From positions 613,352-677,351 of the forward strand of contig NZ_AUGM01000001.1 of assembly GCF_000422665.1 (NCBI RefSeq): a stretch of DNA of 64,000 nucleotides, in the 5' to 3' direction. Origin of the DNA: Ferrimonas senticii DSM 18821. GTDB taxonomy: Bacteria > Pseudomonadota > Gammaproteobacteria > Enterobacterales > Shewanellaceae. Every line of letters begins with the position of its first letter. The first letter of the stretch is position 1. This document shows, piece after piece, positions 49,044 through 58,046 of the stretch. The position numbers and the translations under genes are program-made. The notes under the pieces were generated by a model. It was not told the DNA's origin. It saw only the letters and a list, made by a program, of their open reading frames with translations, and searched no databases.

Positions 49044-49174
49044 GCCAAAGCTAACAGTCCATTCGCATCCAGATGTGAGTTAGCTCCCAGCCCACAAAAA
49101 CCTTTGGCTAATGTCATTCTCGCCACTGCCATCCTAGGCTAGAGTCATTGCATACACTCAAAAGGAAACTCACC

Positions 49175-50155
49175 ATGTTTAAAGCACTGCAGCTCACCCA
49201 AGAGGGTAAAGCCACCGTTGCCGCCATCAACGGCATCACTGCCGACGCTCTGCCGGCCGGCGATGTTCTGATCCAAGTGGAACGCTCGTCGCTGAACTAC
49301 AAAGATGGTTTGGCGATCACCGGCAAGGGCAAGATCATTCGTGATTTCCCGATGGTACCAGGTATCGATTTCGCCGGTACCGTGCTGGAATCTGCCGATC
49401 CGCGTTACACCGTCGGCCAACATGTCATTCTGACTGGCTGGGGTGTTGGTGAACGCCACTGGGGCGGCATGGCGCAACAAGCCCGGGTCAAAGGCGATTG
49501 GCTGGTAGCGATGCCAGAGAACTGTGGCAGCCACAAAGCGATGGCGATTGGCACTGCGGGTCTAACCGCGATGCTGTGTGTGCAAGCACTGATCGACGGC
49601 GGCGTAACCCCAGAAAGCGGTGATATTCTGGTGTCCGGTGCGTCCGGCGGCGTTGGTTCTGTCGCGGTAACCCTGCTGGCAAAACTGGGTTACTCCGTCA
49701 CTGCCCTGACCGGCCGCATCGAACAGAACGCGCCGCTGCTGAAAGAGCTGGGCGCGAACGAGGTGATCGATCGCAGCGAACTGAATGGTGAAGGTCGTCC
49801 GCTGGATAAGAGCCGCTGGGCCGGCATGGTTGATACTGTTGGTGACAAGGTACTGGCCAATGCGCTATCCCAGATGAACTACAACGGCGTCGTGGCCGCT
49901 TGTGGTCTGGCCGGTGGTTTTGCGCTGCCGACCACTGTGATGCCTTTCATTCTGCGTAATGTCCGTCTGCAAGGCGTAGATTCAGTGATGTGCCCAACTG
50001 AGGTACGTCAGCAAGCATGGAGCAAGCTGATTGAACTGCTGCCAGAGTCGTTCTACAACGACGCTTGTGAGACCATCACCCTGGAACAGGTGCCAGAGTA
50101 CGCCGAAGCGATCACCAACGGTCAAGTGACTGGTCGCGTAATCGTCAAGCTATAG
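49175..50155 (+). CDS. acuI: Acrylyl-CoA reductase family oxidoreductase (AcuI/YhdH)
   Basis: This 326-residue medium-chain reductase of the YhdH/AcuI family reduces acryloyl-CoA to propionyl-CoA with NADPH. It detoxifies acrylate, including that derived from DMSP. The N-terminal catalytic domain has SSLNYKDGLAITGKGKI and PMVPGIDFAGTV, followed by GWGVGERHWGGMAQ, and the Rossmann motif VSGASGGVGSVAVTLLAKLGY. ATG 49175 follows AAAGGAAAC. Homologues are widespread in bacteria that do not use DMSP, so the physiological role is not fixed. It is monocistronic. Confidence 0.88.
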   Translation: MFKALQLTQEGKATVAAINGITADALPAGDVLIQVERSSLNYKDGLAITGKGKIIRDFPMVPGIDFAGTVLESADPRYTVGQHVILTGWGVGERHWGGMAQQARVKGDWLVAMPENCGSHKAMAIGTAGLTAMLCVQALIDGGVTPESGDILVSGASGGVGSVAVTLLAKLGYSVTALTGRIEQNAPLLKELGANEVIDRSELNGEGRPLDKSRWAGMVDTVGDKVLANALSQMNYNGVVAACGLAGGFALPTTVMPFILRNVRLQGVDSVMCPTEVRQQAWSKLIELLPESFYNDACETITLEQVPEYAEAITNGQVTGRVIVKL

Positions 50156-50207
50156 TCGTGTTTAAGTAGTCGTTAAGCGGTAAGCGCCAACACAACTCGA
50201 ACACAGC

Positions 50208-50238
50208 AATGCCCCGCCGATGCGGGGCATTTTTGTTG
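50208..50238 (+). terminator. Terminator after acuI
   Basis: A perfect 10-bp stem AATGCCCCGC/GCGGGGCATT with a 4-nt loop is followed by TTTTG. Confidence 0.88.
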
Positions 50239-50344
50239 CACAAATAAACGCCACTCAAAATCGCGTCGAACAATAAGCCTTTCCTCTTAGCGACTCTAGC
50301 ACGTAAAATCCCCAACCCATTTTACGCCCTGCCGAGTTAAATCC

Positions 50345-50890
50345 ATGAACGGTCGCCACCATGCGGCAATTGCTATCGCCAGTTGGGTGGCCGCAGCGCC
50401 TTACCTTCCCGGTGACCTCGCTGCTCCCTTCGCTGGACCTCTTGGTTACGCCGGCGGCTTGTTGCTGTGCTGGCTTGGCGGCTTGCTGCCGGATCTGGAT
50501 ACTCCGACATCGAAGATGGGCCGCTGCTTGCCAGGATTAAGCCACGCGGTTCATTGGCTATTTGGCCATCGTGGCTTCACCCATTCACTGCTGCTGCCGT
50601 TGTCAGTAGTCATCGCCTTTGAACTACTGCAACAACCGCTGCCGTTGTCGTGGTTGCTGCCACTAGCGATTGGTTGGAGCAGTCACATCATCGCCGATAT
50701 GTTTACTCCTGCTGGGGTACCGGTGCTGCTGCCGGTGGTGGTTAAATTCAAGCTGCCGCTGGCCAGCAATGACCTCTATGAGCGCGGCATTACCGGAGTG
50801 CTGGTGGTGCTGCTGTTGTCGGTCGGTTTACTGCCAGATGCGCTGCTTACAGATTTGCACGCTGCATTCAGCCGAGCTTTGCCAATATAG
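50345..50890 (+). CDS. YdjM-type membrane metal-dependent hydrolase (DUF457)
   Basis: This 181-residue inner-membrane protein has about four hydrophobic segments and the DUF457 metal-site motifs. These are HH near the start (GRHHAAIA), LLPDLDTPTSKMG, HRGFTHSLL and SHIIADMFTPAG. E. coli YdjM is LexA-regulated, but no LexA box (CTGT-N8-ACAG) is visible upstream here. The substrate is unknown. Confidence 0.85.
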   Translation: MNGRHHAAIAIASWVAAAPYLPGDLAAPFAGPLGYAGGLLLCWLGGLLPDLDTPTSKMGRCLPGLSHAVHWLFGHRGFTHSLLLPLSVVIAFELLQQPLPLSWLLPLAIGWSSHIIADMFTPAGVPVLLPVVVKFKLPLASNDLYERGITGVLVVLLLSVGLLPDALLTDLHAAFSRALPI

Positions 50891-50902
50891 GTACTGCATA
50901 AG

Positions 50903-50924
50903 GGATCCGGCCACTGCCGGATCC
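50903..50924. terminator. Hairpin between convergent ydjM-like and acyl-CoA dehydrogenase genes
   Basis: The perfect 9-bp stem GGATCCGGC/GCCGGATCC has a 4-nt loop and no strong T-tract. It lies between two converging genes. Confidence 0.55.
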
Positions 50925-50956
50925 AGTCTGCATCTCGGGCTTAAAACCAGTCGGAC

Positions 50957-52747
50957 TTAAAACCATTCGGGCTGCATCGCCGCACAACTGTCGTTGTAAC
51001 CACGTAATAAACGCGCTTGATGCTCTACCTCTGGCAATTCCCAGTCGATGAAGTATTTGGCGGCTTGCAGTTTACCAGCCAACCATTGCCGCTGTTGGCG
51101 ATCCTCACTGCCACCATAGCGGCGCTGGGCACACTCGGCGGATTTTAGCCAGATCCACGCCACCACGGTTTTGCTGAACATATCCAAAAACAGCGCCGAA
51201 TTATCCAGCACCTTGGCAGCCTCGCCCGCTTGCATCGCCCCGGCAAACTGTTCAATCACGCCACTGACGGTTAACAGATGCTGGGCAAACCCTTGTCGCA
51301 ATGACGCCAGTTCAGGAAAGTGCTCGGCCGCCGCCACGGTTTGTTGAAACTGGGCCATCAATAGCGCGAGCCCTTGGCCACGATGTTGCCAAAGCTTACG
51401 CCCGAGCAGGTCCAACGACTGAATGCCATCGGTGCCTTCATGGATCCGATTTAAACGATTGTCGCGGTACAGTTGCTCGACGTTGTATTCGCGGGTGTAA
51501 CCCGCGCCGCCCAGCACTTGGATCGCCAGATCGTTACTTTTCAGGCCATAAATGCTGGGGAAGCTCTTAACCACCGGAGTCAGCAGATCCAGCAACTGCG
51601 CCGCCTCGGGATCTTCGCCAGCCTCAGCGCGATCCACCAAAGTGGCGGCATACAGCGTCAGCGCCAACGACCCTTCGCTGTAAGCTTTTTGCGCCAGCAG
51701 CATCCGCTTAACGTCACAGTGTTCGATGATCGCCACCGGCGTTGAAGTTGGGTCGAGATTGGTAGGCGCCCGCCCCTGCGGCCGCTGTTTGGCGTAATCC
51801 AGCGATTCCAGATAACCCCGATAGCCGAGCGCCGCCGCCCCAATGCCAACAAAGATCCGTGCCTCATTCATCATCTGGAACATGTACTTAAGGCCTTGAT
51901 GCGGTTCGCCAAGCAGATAGCCGACGCAATCATCGTTTTCGCCAAAGCTGAGTGCGGTTGAACTGGTGCCACGGTAGCCCATCTTATGCAGCAGCCCAGC
52001 CAACTGAACATCATTGCGCTTGCTCGGCTGCCCCTGCGGATCCAATAAAAACTTAGGCACGATAAACAGCGAAATGCCTTTGGTGCCCGCCGGCGCGCCT
52101 TCGATCCGTGCCAGCACCAAATGGACAATGTTATCGGTAAGGTCATGTTCACCGGCGGAGATGTAAATTTTGTTGCCCTTGATCCGGTAACTGCCGTCGC
52201 TGTGCGGGGTCGCTTTAGTAGTCAGATCCCCAAGGGATGACCCAACGTCCGGTTCGGTCAATGCCATGGTGCCGGAGAACTGCCCCGCCAGCATCGGCTC
52301 GGCAAACTGTTGGCGCTGCTGATCGCTGCCAAAATTTACAATCACCTTAGCGGCGGCACTGGTTAAAAACGGATACGCCGCCGACGCCACATTGGCGGCA
52401 GCAAAGATGCTACCGACCGCCGCAGTGATGGTGTAAGGCAACTGCGCACCGCCATGTTCGGCGGCAACATCGGCACTTAAAAAACCGGCGTCACGATAGT
52501 GCTGCCACGCGCTTTTAAGCGCCGCCAAGGTAGTTACCTGGCCATCGTTGTGGGTCGGTTCCTGTTCATCCGCCAGCTTGTAGTGATTGGCAAAGTGATC
52601 ACTGGCAATGCGCATGGCGCTGTCGATCACCTCATTAAAAGTGGTGCCATCGTGATCACTAAAGGGGGCCAGCTTGGTGAGTTGTTCAACCTCTAACAGG
52701 TCGTCCAAGATAAATTGCAGTTCGCGGCGGCTGATAAATTCCGACAT
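50957..52747 (-). CDS. Acyl-CoA dehydrogenase with C-terminal extension (DmdC/AcdB-like)
   Basis: This FAD enzyme of 596 residues oxidises an acyl-CoA to the enoyl-CoA. Family marks are MALTEPDVGSSLGDLTTKA, IYISAGEHD, MGYRGTSSTALSF, the C-terminal RIHEGTDGIQSLDLLGRK with the catalytic-type Glu, and an extra helical C-terminal domain. The length and architecture fit the FadE5/AcdB/DmdC subgroup, whose members act on medium-chain acyl-CoA or methylthiopropanoyl-CoA; I cannot choose. ATG 52747 with AAGGA at 5 nt is preferred over ATG 52753. It is divergent from the GlxA-type regulator, 113 bp apart. Confidence 0.9.
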   Translation of the reverse strand: MSEFISRRELQFILDDLLEVEQLTKLAPFSDHDGTTFNEVIDSAMRIASDHFANHYKLADEQEPTHNDGQVTTLAALKSAWQHYRDAGFLSADVAAEHGGAQLPYTITAAVGSIFAAANVASAAYPFLTSAAAKVIVNFGSDQQRQQFAEPMLAGQFSGTMALTEPDVGSSLGDLTTKATPHSDGSYRIKGNKIYISAGEHDLTDNIVHLVLARIEGAPAGTKGISLFIVPKFLLDPQGQPSKRNDVQLAGLLHKMGYRGTSSTALSFGENDDCVGYLLGEPHQGLKYMFQMMNEARIFVGIGAAALGYRGYLESLDYAKQRPQGRAPTNLDPTSTPVAIIEHCDVKRMLLAQKAYSEGSLALTLYAATLVDRAEAGEDPEAAQLLDLLTPVVKSFPSIYGLKSNDLAIQVLGGAGYTREYNVEQLYRDNRLNRIHEGTDGIQSLDLLGRKLWQHRGQGLALLMAQFQQTVAAAEHFPELASLRQGFAQHLLTVSGVIEQFAGAMQAGEAAKVLDNSALFLDMFSKTVVAWIWLKSAECAQRRYGGSEDRQQRQWLAGKLQAAKYFIDWELPEVEHQARLLRGYNDSCAAMQPEWF

Positions 52748-52860
52748 GGTCATCCTTGGTTTACGCTAATTGACGATTGCCTGTCAGTATCCCCCTTTGC
52801 ATCGACGCTGGTGATTGTCATTATGGACAGCCAACGAGGAATAATTGCCAAGGAGCGGTA

Positions 52861-53847
52861 ATGTTAAACGTGGTGGTGTTAGGCTTTGATAAGGCGCTCT
52901 CTAGCGCCATCGCCGGGGTGGTTGATCTGCTCTCGCTGACGGGGATCAGTTGGAATCGCCTGCAAAACCAAACGCCAGAGCCGAAATTTCAGGTACAGAT
53001 CGCCAGTAAAGATGGCGGTCCAATCCGCTGCATCAACGGCATAGACCTTAATGCTCATATCGCTTTCGCTGATATCGCCGAGCCCGACGCCATTGTGATC
53101 CCGACCATCGGTGGCCACATTCCCGATGTGCTGGCACACAATCCCAAATTACTGGCGGTGATCCGTCACGCTCATCAGCACAATTGGCTTATTGCCGCCA
53201 ACTGCACCGGCAATTTTCTGTTAGCCGAAGCGGGTGTATTAGACGGTCGCCAAGCGACCACTCATTGGGGCTATGAACAACTGTTTCGCCAGCGCTATCC
53301 GCAGGTCGAACTGCAACCGCAATTGATGCTAACCCGCGACGACAACCTATTCAGCGCCGGCGGCGGCCAAGCGTGGTTTGATCTGGCGCTGCACTTGATT
53401 GAACAAGCCTATGGCTACGAAACCGCGCTGGAAACCGCCAAAGCCTTTGTCTTGGATTATCATCGCGACAGTCAACAAAGCTATTCGCTGATGAAGCTGG
53501 CCAAGCCGCACAAGGATCCGCTAGTGCACCAAATTCAGCGGCACTTGGATAATCACTTTGCCGAGCCACAAAATCTGGATGATCTTGCCCGCCAATTTAA
53601 CGTCTCCAAACGCACCCTGATCCGCCGCTTCAACCACGCCTTAAACATCGCCCCAAATGGCTATATTCAATCACTGAGAATTGAATCAGCACGCAAACGC
53701 TTAGAGCAAACCAGCCAAACCGTCGAACAAGTGATGAACGCCGTTGGCTACGAGGATGCCAGTTCATTCAGGCGACTATTTCGCCAATACACCGGTGCGA
53801 CGCCAACCGAATATCGCAAACGTTTTGGTAGAAAATTTCGCGCTTAG
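52861..53847 (+). CDS. GlxA-type AraC-family regulator (DJ-1/PfpI + AraC)
   Basis: This 328-residue transcription regulator has an N-terminal DJ-1/PfpI amidotransferase-like domain (elbow AANCTGNFLLAEAG with a Cys). The C-terminal AraC domain (about 220-325) has two helix-turn-helices (LDDLARQFNVSKRTLIRRF, then VMNAVGYEDASSFRRLFRQYTG). AAGGAG lies 5 nt before ATG 52861. Regulators of this type often control nearby amine or amino-acid catabolism genes. Here it is divergent from an acyl-CoA dehydrogenase and upstream of the AOR genes; the ligand is unknown. Confidence 0.9.
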   Translation: MLNVVVLGFDKALSSAIAGVVDLLSLTGISWNRLQNQTPEPKFQVQIASKDGGPIRCINGIDLNAHIAFADIAEPDAIVIPTIGGHIPDVLAHNPKLLAVIRHAHQHNWLIAANCTGNFLLAEAGVLDGRQATTHWGYEQLFRQRYPQVELQPQLMLTRDDNLFSAGGGQAWFDLALHLIEQAYGYETALETAKAFVLDYHRDSQQSYSLMKLAKPHKDPLVHQIQRHLDNHFAEPQNLDDLARQFNVSKRTLIRRFNHALNIAPNGYIQSLRIESARKRLEQTSQTVEQVMNAVGYEDASSFRRLFRQYTGATPTEYRKRFGRKFRA

Positions 53848-53888
53848 GGCAAATTCTTTACCCAATCAATGGCGACTGCGATTCGAAG

Positions 53889-53902
53889 TTGATGCACCTC
53901 AA
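53889..53902 (+). promoter_or_regulatory. Possible FNR-type binding site upstream of the AOR operon
   Basis: TTGATGCACCTCAA matches the FNR consensus TTGAT-N4-ATCAA at 9 of 10 specified positions. It lies about 160 bp before the ferredoxin gene. The related E. coli ydhY-T operon is FNR-activated, which makes the site plausible. Confidence 0.4.
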
Positions 53903-54061
53903 ACAACTCCACCACAACCTGCGAACAGATTTATTTTCAGAAATTTTCATACTCTAAAAAAGGCTAAAATCAACGCCATTGTGAGCATTTACGCAGTTTA
54001 GCGGCCAATTCAGATTTGTAATTTACCTCGAGTTTTCACTGTAAATACGGGATAGGACCCT

Positions 54062-54706
54062 ATGGTAACTCGACGTAAATTTCTTAAAAACGGCGCTGCG
54101 GTTTCGATCGGCAGTGTCTATTCAGGCTCGCTGATCTCATTGTTGACTGGCGTTCCCAGCCAAGCCAACGCCAGCGAAAAAATCAACGTCCAACAACACG
54201 GTCTGCTGGTGGCCGATCCCAACCTTTGTGTTGGTTGCCGCCGCTGCGAAATCGGCTGCAGTTGGAGCCACGATGACGGCGATGTCAGCCCCACCACCGC
54301 CCGCATCAAAATCGAAAAAACCATGCTTTATGGCCCTACTGGCGTGACCGCCGATTACCACAATCAGCGTGGCCAATTGGGGGATCGGGTGATCGTTCCG
54401 GCCACTTGTCGTCAGTGCGATAACTGCTTAAAGGCTTGTGATCAAGACGCAATCAGTGTCGATGCCAACACCGGCGCTAAGTTGATCGATCACGACAAAT
54501 GCATCGGTTGCGGCAAATGCGTCAGCGTCTGTCCGCAGGATGTGTTGGTGGTTAACCAAGCGACCCATCGTGCTCTTAAGTGCGATCTGTGCAGCGGCAA
54601 ACCGAACTGTGTGCAGATGTGCCCTACCGGCGCCATCCGCTTCTACACCTGGGATCAGGCAGACGCGGCCCTGGCCAACTACGAAACCTTTATGCAGTCG
54701 GTCTAA
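54062..54706 (+). CDS. Four-cluster ferredoxin with Tat-like signal (YdhY-like)
   Basis: This iron-sulfur protein of 214 residues probably passes electrons to or from the adjacent aldehyde ferredoxin oxidoreductase. Residues 1-38 resemble a Tat signal (TRRKFLKNGAAV, a hydrophobic stretch, then SQANA), suggesting export or membrane attachment. Four [4Fe-4S] motifs are visible: CVGCRRCEIGC, CRQCDNCLKAC, CIGCGKCVSVCP and CDLCSGKPNCVQMCP. The overall layout matches E. coli YdhY. It is the first gene of a three-gene unit with AOR and a small protein. It contains no extra heme or flavin motifs. Confidence 0.87.
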   Translation: MVTRRKFLKNGAAVSIGSVYSGSLISLLTGVPSQANASEKINVQQHGLLVADPNLCVGCRRCEIGCSWSHDDGDVSPTTARIKIEKTMLYGPTGVTADYHNQRGQLGDRVIVPATCRQCDNCLKACDQDAISVDANTGAKLIDHDKCIGCGKCVSVCPQDVLVVNQATHRALKCDLCSGKPNCVQMCPTGAIRFYTWDQADAALANYETFMQSV

Positions 54707-54719
54707 CTAGGAGCCACAC

Positions 54720-56933
54720 ATGAACACTTCAAACGCTGGCGGCTGGGCCGGTAAAATCCTGCACATTAACTTGTCTAACTACACCAGTTGGACTGAATCC
54801 ACTGACGCTTACCATCAATTTATCGGCGGCATGGGCATTGGTTACAAAGTCCTGTGGGACGCCCACCGCGACGGCGCCAAAGCCACCGATGCCGATACCC
54901 CGCTGGTGATCTCGGCCGGTCCATTAACCGGTTCAGGCGCGATCTGTACCGGACGCACCACCATCACCTCACTCAACCCTGTCGTGCGTGGCGATCTGAT
55001 CACCGACGGTCACTTTGGCGGTCACTTCTCGCCGTCGATGAAGTACGCCGGTTACGACGCCATCGTGGTACGAGGCAAGTCCGCCGCGCCGGTATGGATC
55101 AAGATCGTTGATGACCAAGTGACCTTTGAAAACGGCAACGACGTTTGGGGCATGGGGATGTTTGATACCTTCAAACACCTAAACCAAAAAGTTGGCGCCG
55201 GCGCGCAGATCGCCGCCATTGGCCCAGCTGGGGAAAACTTGGTGTCACAATCGACTATCCAAACCCAAGGCGGTCACAGTGCCGGCGGCCACGGTGCGGT
55301 ATTCGGCGCTAAAAAACTGAAAGCGATCGCAGTGTTGGGTACCGGCAGCGTCACTATCGCCGCCAGCAACGAAGCGATGCGTGAACTGGATGATCACGTG
55401 CTTGGGATCATCGGCGCCAACAACCAAGGGGTGGTGCCAAACCAGCCACAATCATGGGCTGAACACCACCACAAAGGCAGCCGCTGGCGAGGCGGTCCGG
55501 GGGTGACTTGGGGTACCAAGGACAATCCTATTGAGATTGGCGAAACCCCGTGGCACGACAAACAAAAAGTGGGCTTACGCACCTCGATGGCCGAGATGTA
55601 CTTTGGCCGCGAAGAAGCCAACAAGATCATGAAACGCTCCGGTGGTTGTCATGCTTGTCCGGTTCGCTGCTTCTGTGAGTTGAAAAACCCACGGATGAAA
55701 GAGAAATACAAGCTACCGACCGAGCACATCACCAACGTCTGTCTGGGTTTACTTGATCCTTGGTATGTGATGGGTAAGCCGGGGAACTCGGTTGAGCGTA
55801 CCGATATTCAAACCGTTGGCGCCTACTACATGGACGACTTGGGGGTTTGGAGCGCCTACGGTCAGCTTTCACACCTGATGCGCGAATTCGTAAAACGGGA
55901 TTTCTGGCAGCAACTGCTTCCAGCAGAAGAGTACGCGGCAATCAACTGGGCGCAGTATAAGGCGCTGGACGCCAGCTTCTTAAAAGACTTTTACTACCGC
56001 GTTGCGTTAGGCAAAAACTACCAAGGTTCAAACTACTTGGGCCGCTTCTTAGGTGAAGGACTGTACAAGTTCATCAACGACGATGGCCAACTGCTGGATA
56101 TCCAAGCGGTACTGGATGGTCGCAGCGCAGCAGTAATGCCGCTGGTGTTTGCACTGGATAAAGACGGTGCCTTGAAAAACAAGCCTTACAGCGTGTTTAC
56201 CGATCCGGCGATCAACATCTTCAACCGCTCAATGGTTGGTGCCCTGCACCATGCCAATGAATCTGCGGCACAAGTGGGTTCGCTGCTGCAAACCGTGTTT
56301 AACCGTGATGCCCAGTGCCACAGCCACATCAACTTGATCGGTTGCGGTCTGCCGCACGCCAAAATTGTTGAGGTCGCCGAGAGCTACTGGGGTAAAGGCG
56401 CGTTCGATAAGGTTAAACATTACACGCCGATGAACCAGGCCAAAGCCAAGTTCGCTAAATGGTGTTTGGTGAAAAACGTGCTGCACGATTCACTAACCGT
56501 GTGTAACTGGGTATTCCCTCTGTTGGTATCGCCAGATAAAAATCGCGGCTACTTGGGCGACAGTTCCATCGAAGCGCAGATGTTTACTCTGGTAACCGGT
56601 CTGCAAACCAGCGAACAGCAATTGGATGATATGGCCGAATCAGTGCTGCATCTGCACCGCGCTCTGACCATCTTGCAGATGAAGCAGATGGATCAGCGCA
56701 ACCATCACGATGTGTTGACCGAGTGGGTCTACGACATGGATCCAACCAAGTCGTTCGGCGATGAAGGCACCATCAAGATGGATCGCGCGGATATGCAGTT
56801 GGCGCTAGATATGTTCTACGCCGAGATGGGCTGGGATAAGGCCACCGGTGCCCCAACCCGCGCTACCTTGGAGAAGTTCAAGCTCGGCTTTGTTGCCGAT
56901 GAACTGGCCAAACACAAGCTGCTGCCACGCTAA
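54720..56933 (+). CDS. Aldehyde ferredoxin oxidoreductase family protein (YdhV-like)
   Basis: This is a tungsten/molybdenum pterin enzyme of 737 residues. The family oxidises aldehydes to acids, or runs in reverse, using bis-pterin tungsten and one [4Fe-4S] cluster. Visible marks are the N-terminal GGWAGKILHINLSNYTSW, the pterin-site SAGPLTGSGAICTGRTT, the cluster motif GGCHACPVRCFC at about residue 310, and the final ligand in HDSLTVC at about residue 595. Length and partner place it with the E. coli YdhV group and not with the shorter archaeal AORs. It starts 13 bp after the ferredoxin gene. No signal peptide is present, although its ferredoxin appears to carry one. Substrate and physiological direction are unknown. 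Confidence 0.9.
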   Translation: MNTSNAGGWAGKILHINLSNYTSWTESTDAYHQFIGGMGIGYKVLWDAHRDGAKATDADTPLVISAGPLTGSGAICTGRTTITSLNPVVRGDLITDGHFGGHFSPSMKYAGYDAIVVRGKSAAPVWIKIVDDQVTFENGNDVWGMGMFDTFKHLNQKVGAGAQIAAIGPAGENLVSQSTIQTQGGHSAGGHGAVFGAKKLKAIAVLGTGSVTIAASNEAMRELDDHVLGIIGANNQGVVPNQPQSWAEHHHKGSRWRGGPGVTWGTKDNPIEIGETPWHDKQKVGLRTSMAEMYFGREEANKIMKRSGGCHACPVRCFCELKNPRMKEKYKLPTEHITNVCLGLLDPWYVMGKPGNSVERTDIQTVGAYYMDDLGVWSAYGQLSHLMREFVKRDFWQQLLPAEEYAAINWAQYKALDASFLKDFYYRVALGKNYQGSNYLGRFLGEGLYKFINDDGQLLDIQAVLDGRSAAVMPLVFALDKDGALKNKPYSVFTDPAINIFNRSMVGALHHANESAAQVGSLLQTVFNRDAQCHSHINLIGCGLPHAKIVEVAESYWGKGAFDKVKHYTPMNQAKAKFAKWCLVKNVLHDSLTVCNWVFPLLVSPDKNRGYLGDSSIEAQMFTLVTGLQTSEQQLDDMAESVLHLHRALTILQMKQMDQRNHHDVLTEWVYDMDPTKSFGDEGTIKMDRADMQLALDMFYAEMGWDKATGAPTRATLEKFKLGFVADELAKHKLLPR

Positions 56934-56945
56934 TAGAGAGTAACC

Positions 56946-57452
56946 ATGCACGCCATCGTCGACTTTGTCCGTTTGATGAGCAGCCACGGCCGAGTGGTCA
57001 CCGCCGAACAGGCGGCGGCCCTCGCTGGGGTCGAGTTAGCCAATGACGTTCCAAGCCAGTATCAACAACTGGTCACTGATCCCCAGTACCAGGATCTGGT
57101 GTTGCACAGCGTCGCGGAACGTCACTATCTGTACTCGACCCAGACCCTGGCCGACAGTTACGCCAAGCAGTGCATTGCCGTGGATTGTAGGGATCCACTG
57201 CAAGGGATGGCCGCAGAGGTGCGCCGCTTTAGCCAGTTGGGCGAGTTACTGCCCAGCAGCAGCTTTAGCGTTGCACCCTATCGGTTCGATCCCGAGGCAT
57301 TGGCCGACCACTGCCAGCTATTGTGTCAACTGGATGACATCGAACGGGTCACCGGCAACGATGGCGAACAGTACCTGTTTAGCACAGCGCACATCAGGCC
57401 GAGTTACGCCCAGGTACTGGCAGATTACGATCCGTTTGAATACTCGATTTAA
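56946..57452 (+). CDS. Small protein of the AOR operon, unknown function
   Basis: I do not recognise this 168-residue protein. It begins 12 bp after the AOR stop, so it belongs to the operon. It is mostly soluble, with an N-terminal helical segment (VRLMSSHGRVVTAEQAAALAG), a middle region with one DCRDPLQG segment and scattered cysteines, and a C-terminal acidic tail (DYDPFEYSI). In E. coli the gene after ydhV is ydhW, also of unknown function; homology was not established from sequence alone. A role as a partner or maturation factor for the AOR is inference. Confidence 0.75.
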   Translation: MHAIVDFVRLMSSHGRVVTAEQAAALAGVELANDVPSQYQQLVTDPQYQDLVLHSVAERHYLYSTQTLADSYAKQCIAVDCRDPLQGMAAEVRRFSQLGELLPSSSFSVAPYRFDPEALADHCQLLCQLDDIERVTGNDGEQYLFSTAHIRPSYAQVLADYDPFEYSI

Positions 57453-57475
57453 CCAGCAAAATTAACTCCTAAGCT

Positions 57476-57510
57476 AAACGGCGATCTCTAATGAGATCGC
57501 CGTTTTTTTC
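57476..57510 (+). terminator. Terminator of the AOR operon
   Basis: A perfect 12-bp stem AACGGCGATCTC/GAGATCGCCGTT with a 4-nt loop is followed by TTTTT, 24 bp after the last gene. Confidence 0.9.
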
Positions 57511-57539
57511 GGATCGCTAAAGGTGGTTTACACCTTACC

Positions 57540-58046
57540 TTACACCTGCTCGTTTGGGTGGCCCCACATCAGCGGCTCGGCGTACGGGCCGGCAATGCTG
57601 GAGCTGGACTCACCGATACCATCTAGCTCGCCTGGGGTTAGTTCGCGGGCAAACCAGCATTCTAGCGGCGCCAAGGTGCGTACCGGTGGTCGCACTTGGT
57701 GCGGGGTGTTGTAACGGCGGCCGTAGTGGAACGGTTCGCCCATCACAAAGATCACATCCGCATCCAACTGACGTTCCGCCTCTTCCATCAAGCGGGTGGC
57801 GTAGCCCTTGCCCTGAAATTCCGGCAACACCGCCAGTGGCGCTAATACATAGCATTTCAGATGCGGTGCGGCATCAATGGTGATTGGGGTGTAGCAGGCG
57901 TGAGCCGCCCCCTCATAGACGATGGAAAAACTGCCATCGGCGATCAGATCGTCAGCAAACTGGGCATACAATTTGGCGTGGCGCTCGTCATACAAACCGC
58001 CAGCGGCGGCAAAAGCTTCGTACTGAATTTGATATGGGGTTTTCAT
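57540..58046 (-). CDS. GNAT-family N-acetyltransferase
   Basis: This 168-residue acetyltransferase has the acetyl-CoA motif A in LAVLPEFQGKGYATRLMEEAE and a downstream beta strand (ADVIFVMGEPFHYGRRY). The substrate is unknown; it is in the YhbS-like branch by overall pattern. Its ATG overlaps the TetR stop as ATGA, so it is translated with the regulator and may be its only target. Confidence 0.87.
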   Translation of the reverse strand: MKTPYQIQYEAFAAAGGLYDERHAKLYAQFADDLIADGSFSIVYEGAAHACYTPITIDAAPHLKCYVLAPLAVLPEFQGKGYATRLMEEAERQLDADVIFVMGEPFHYGRRYNTPHQVRPPVRTLAPLECWFARELTPGELDGIGESSSSIAGPYAEPLMWGHPNEQV

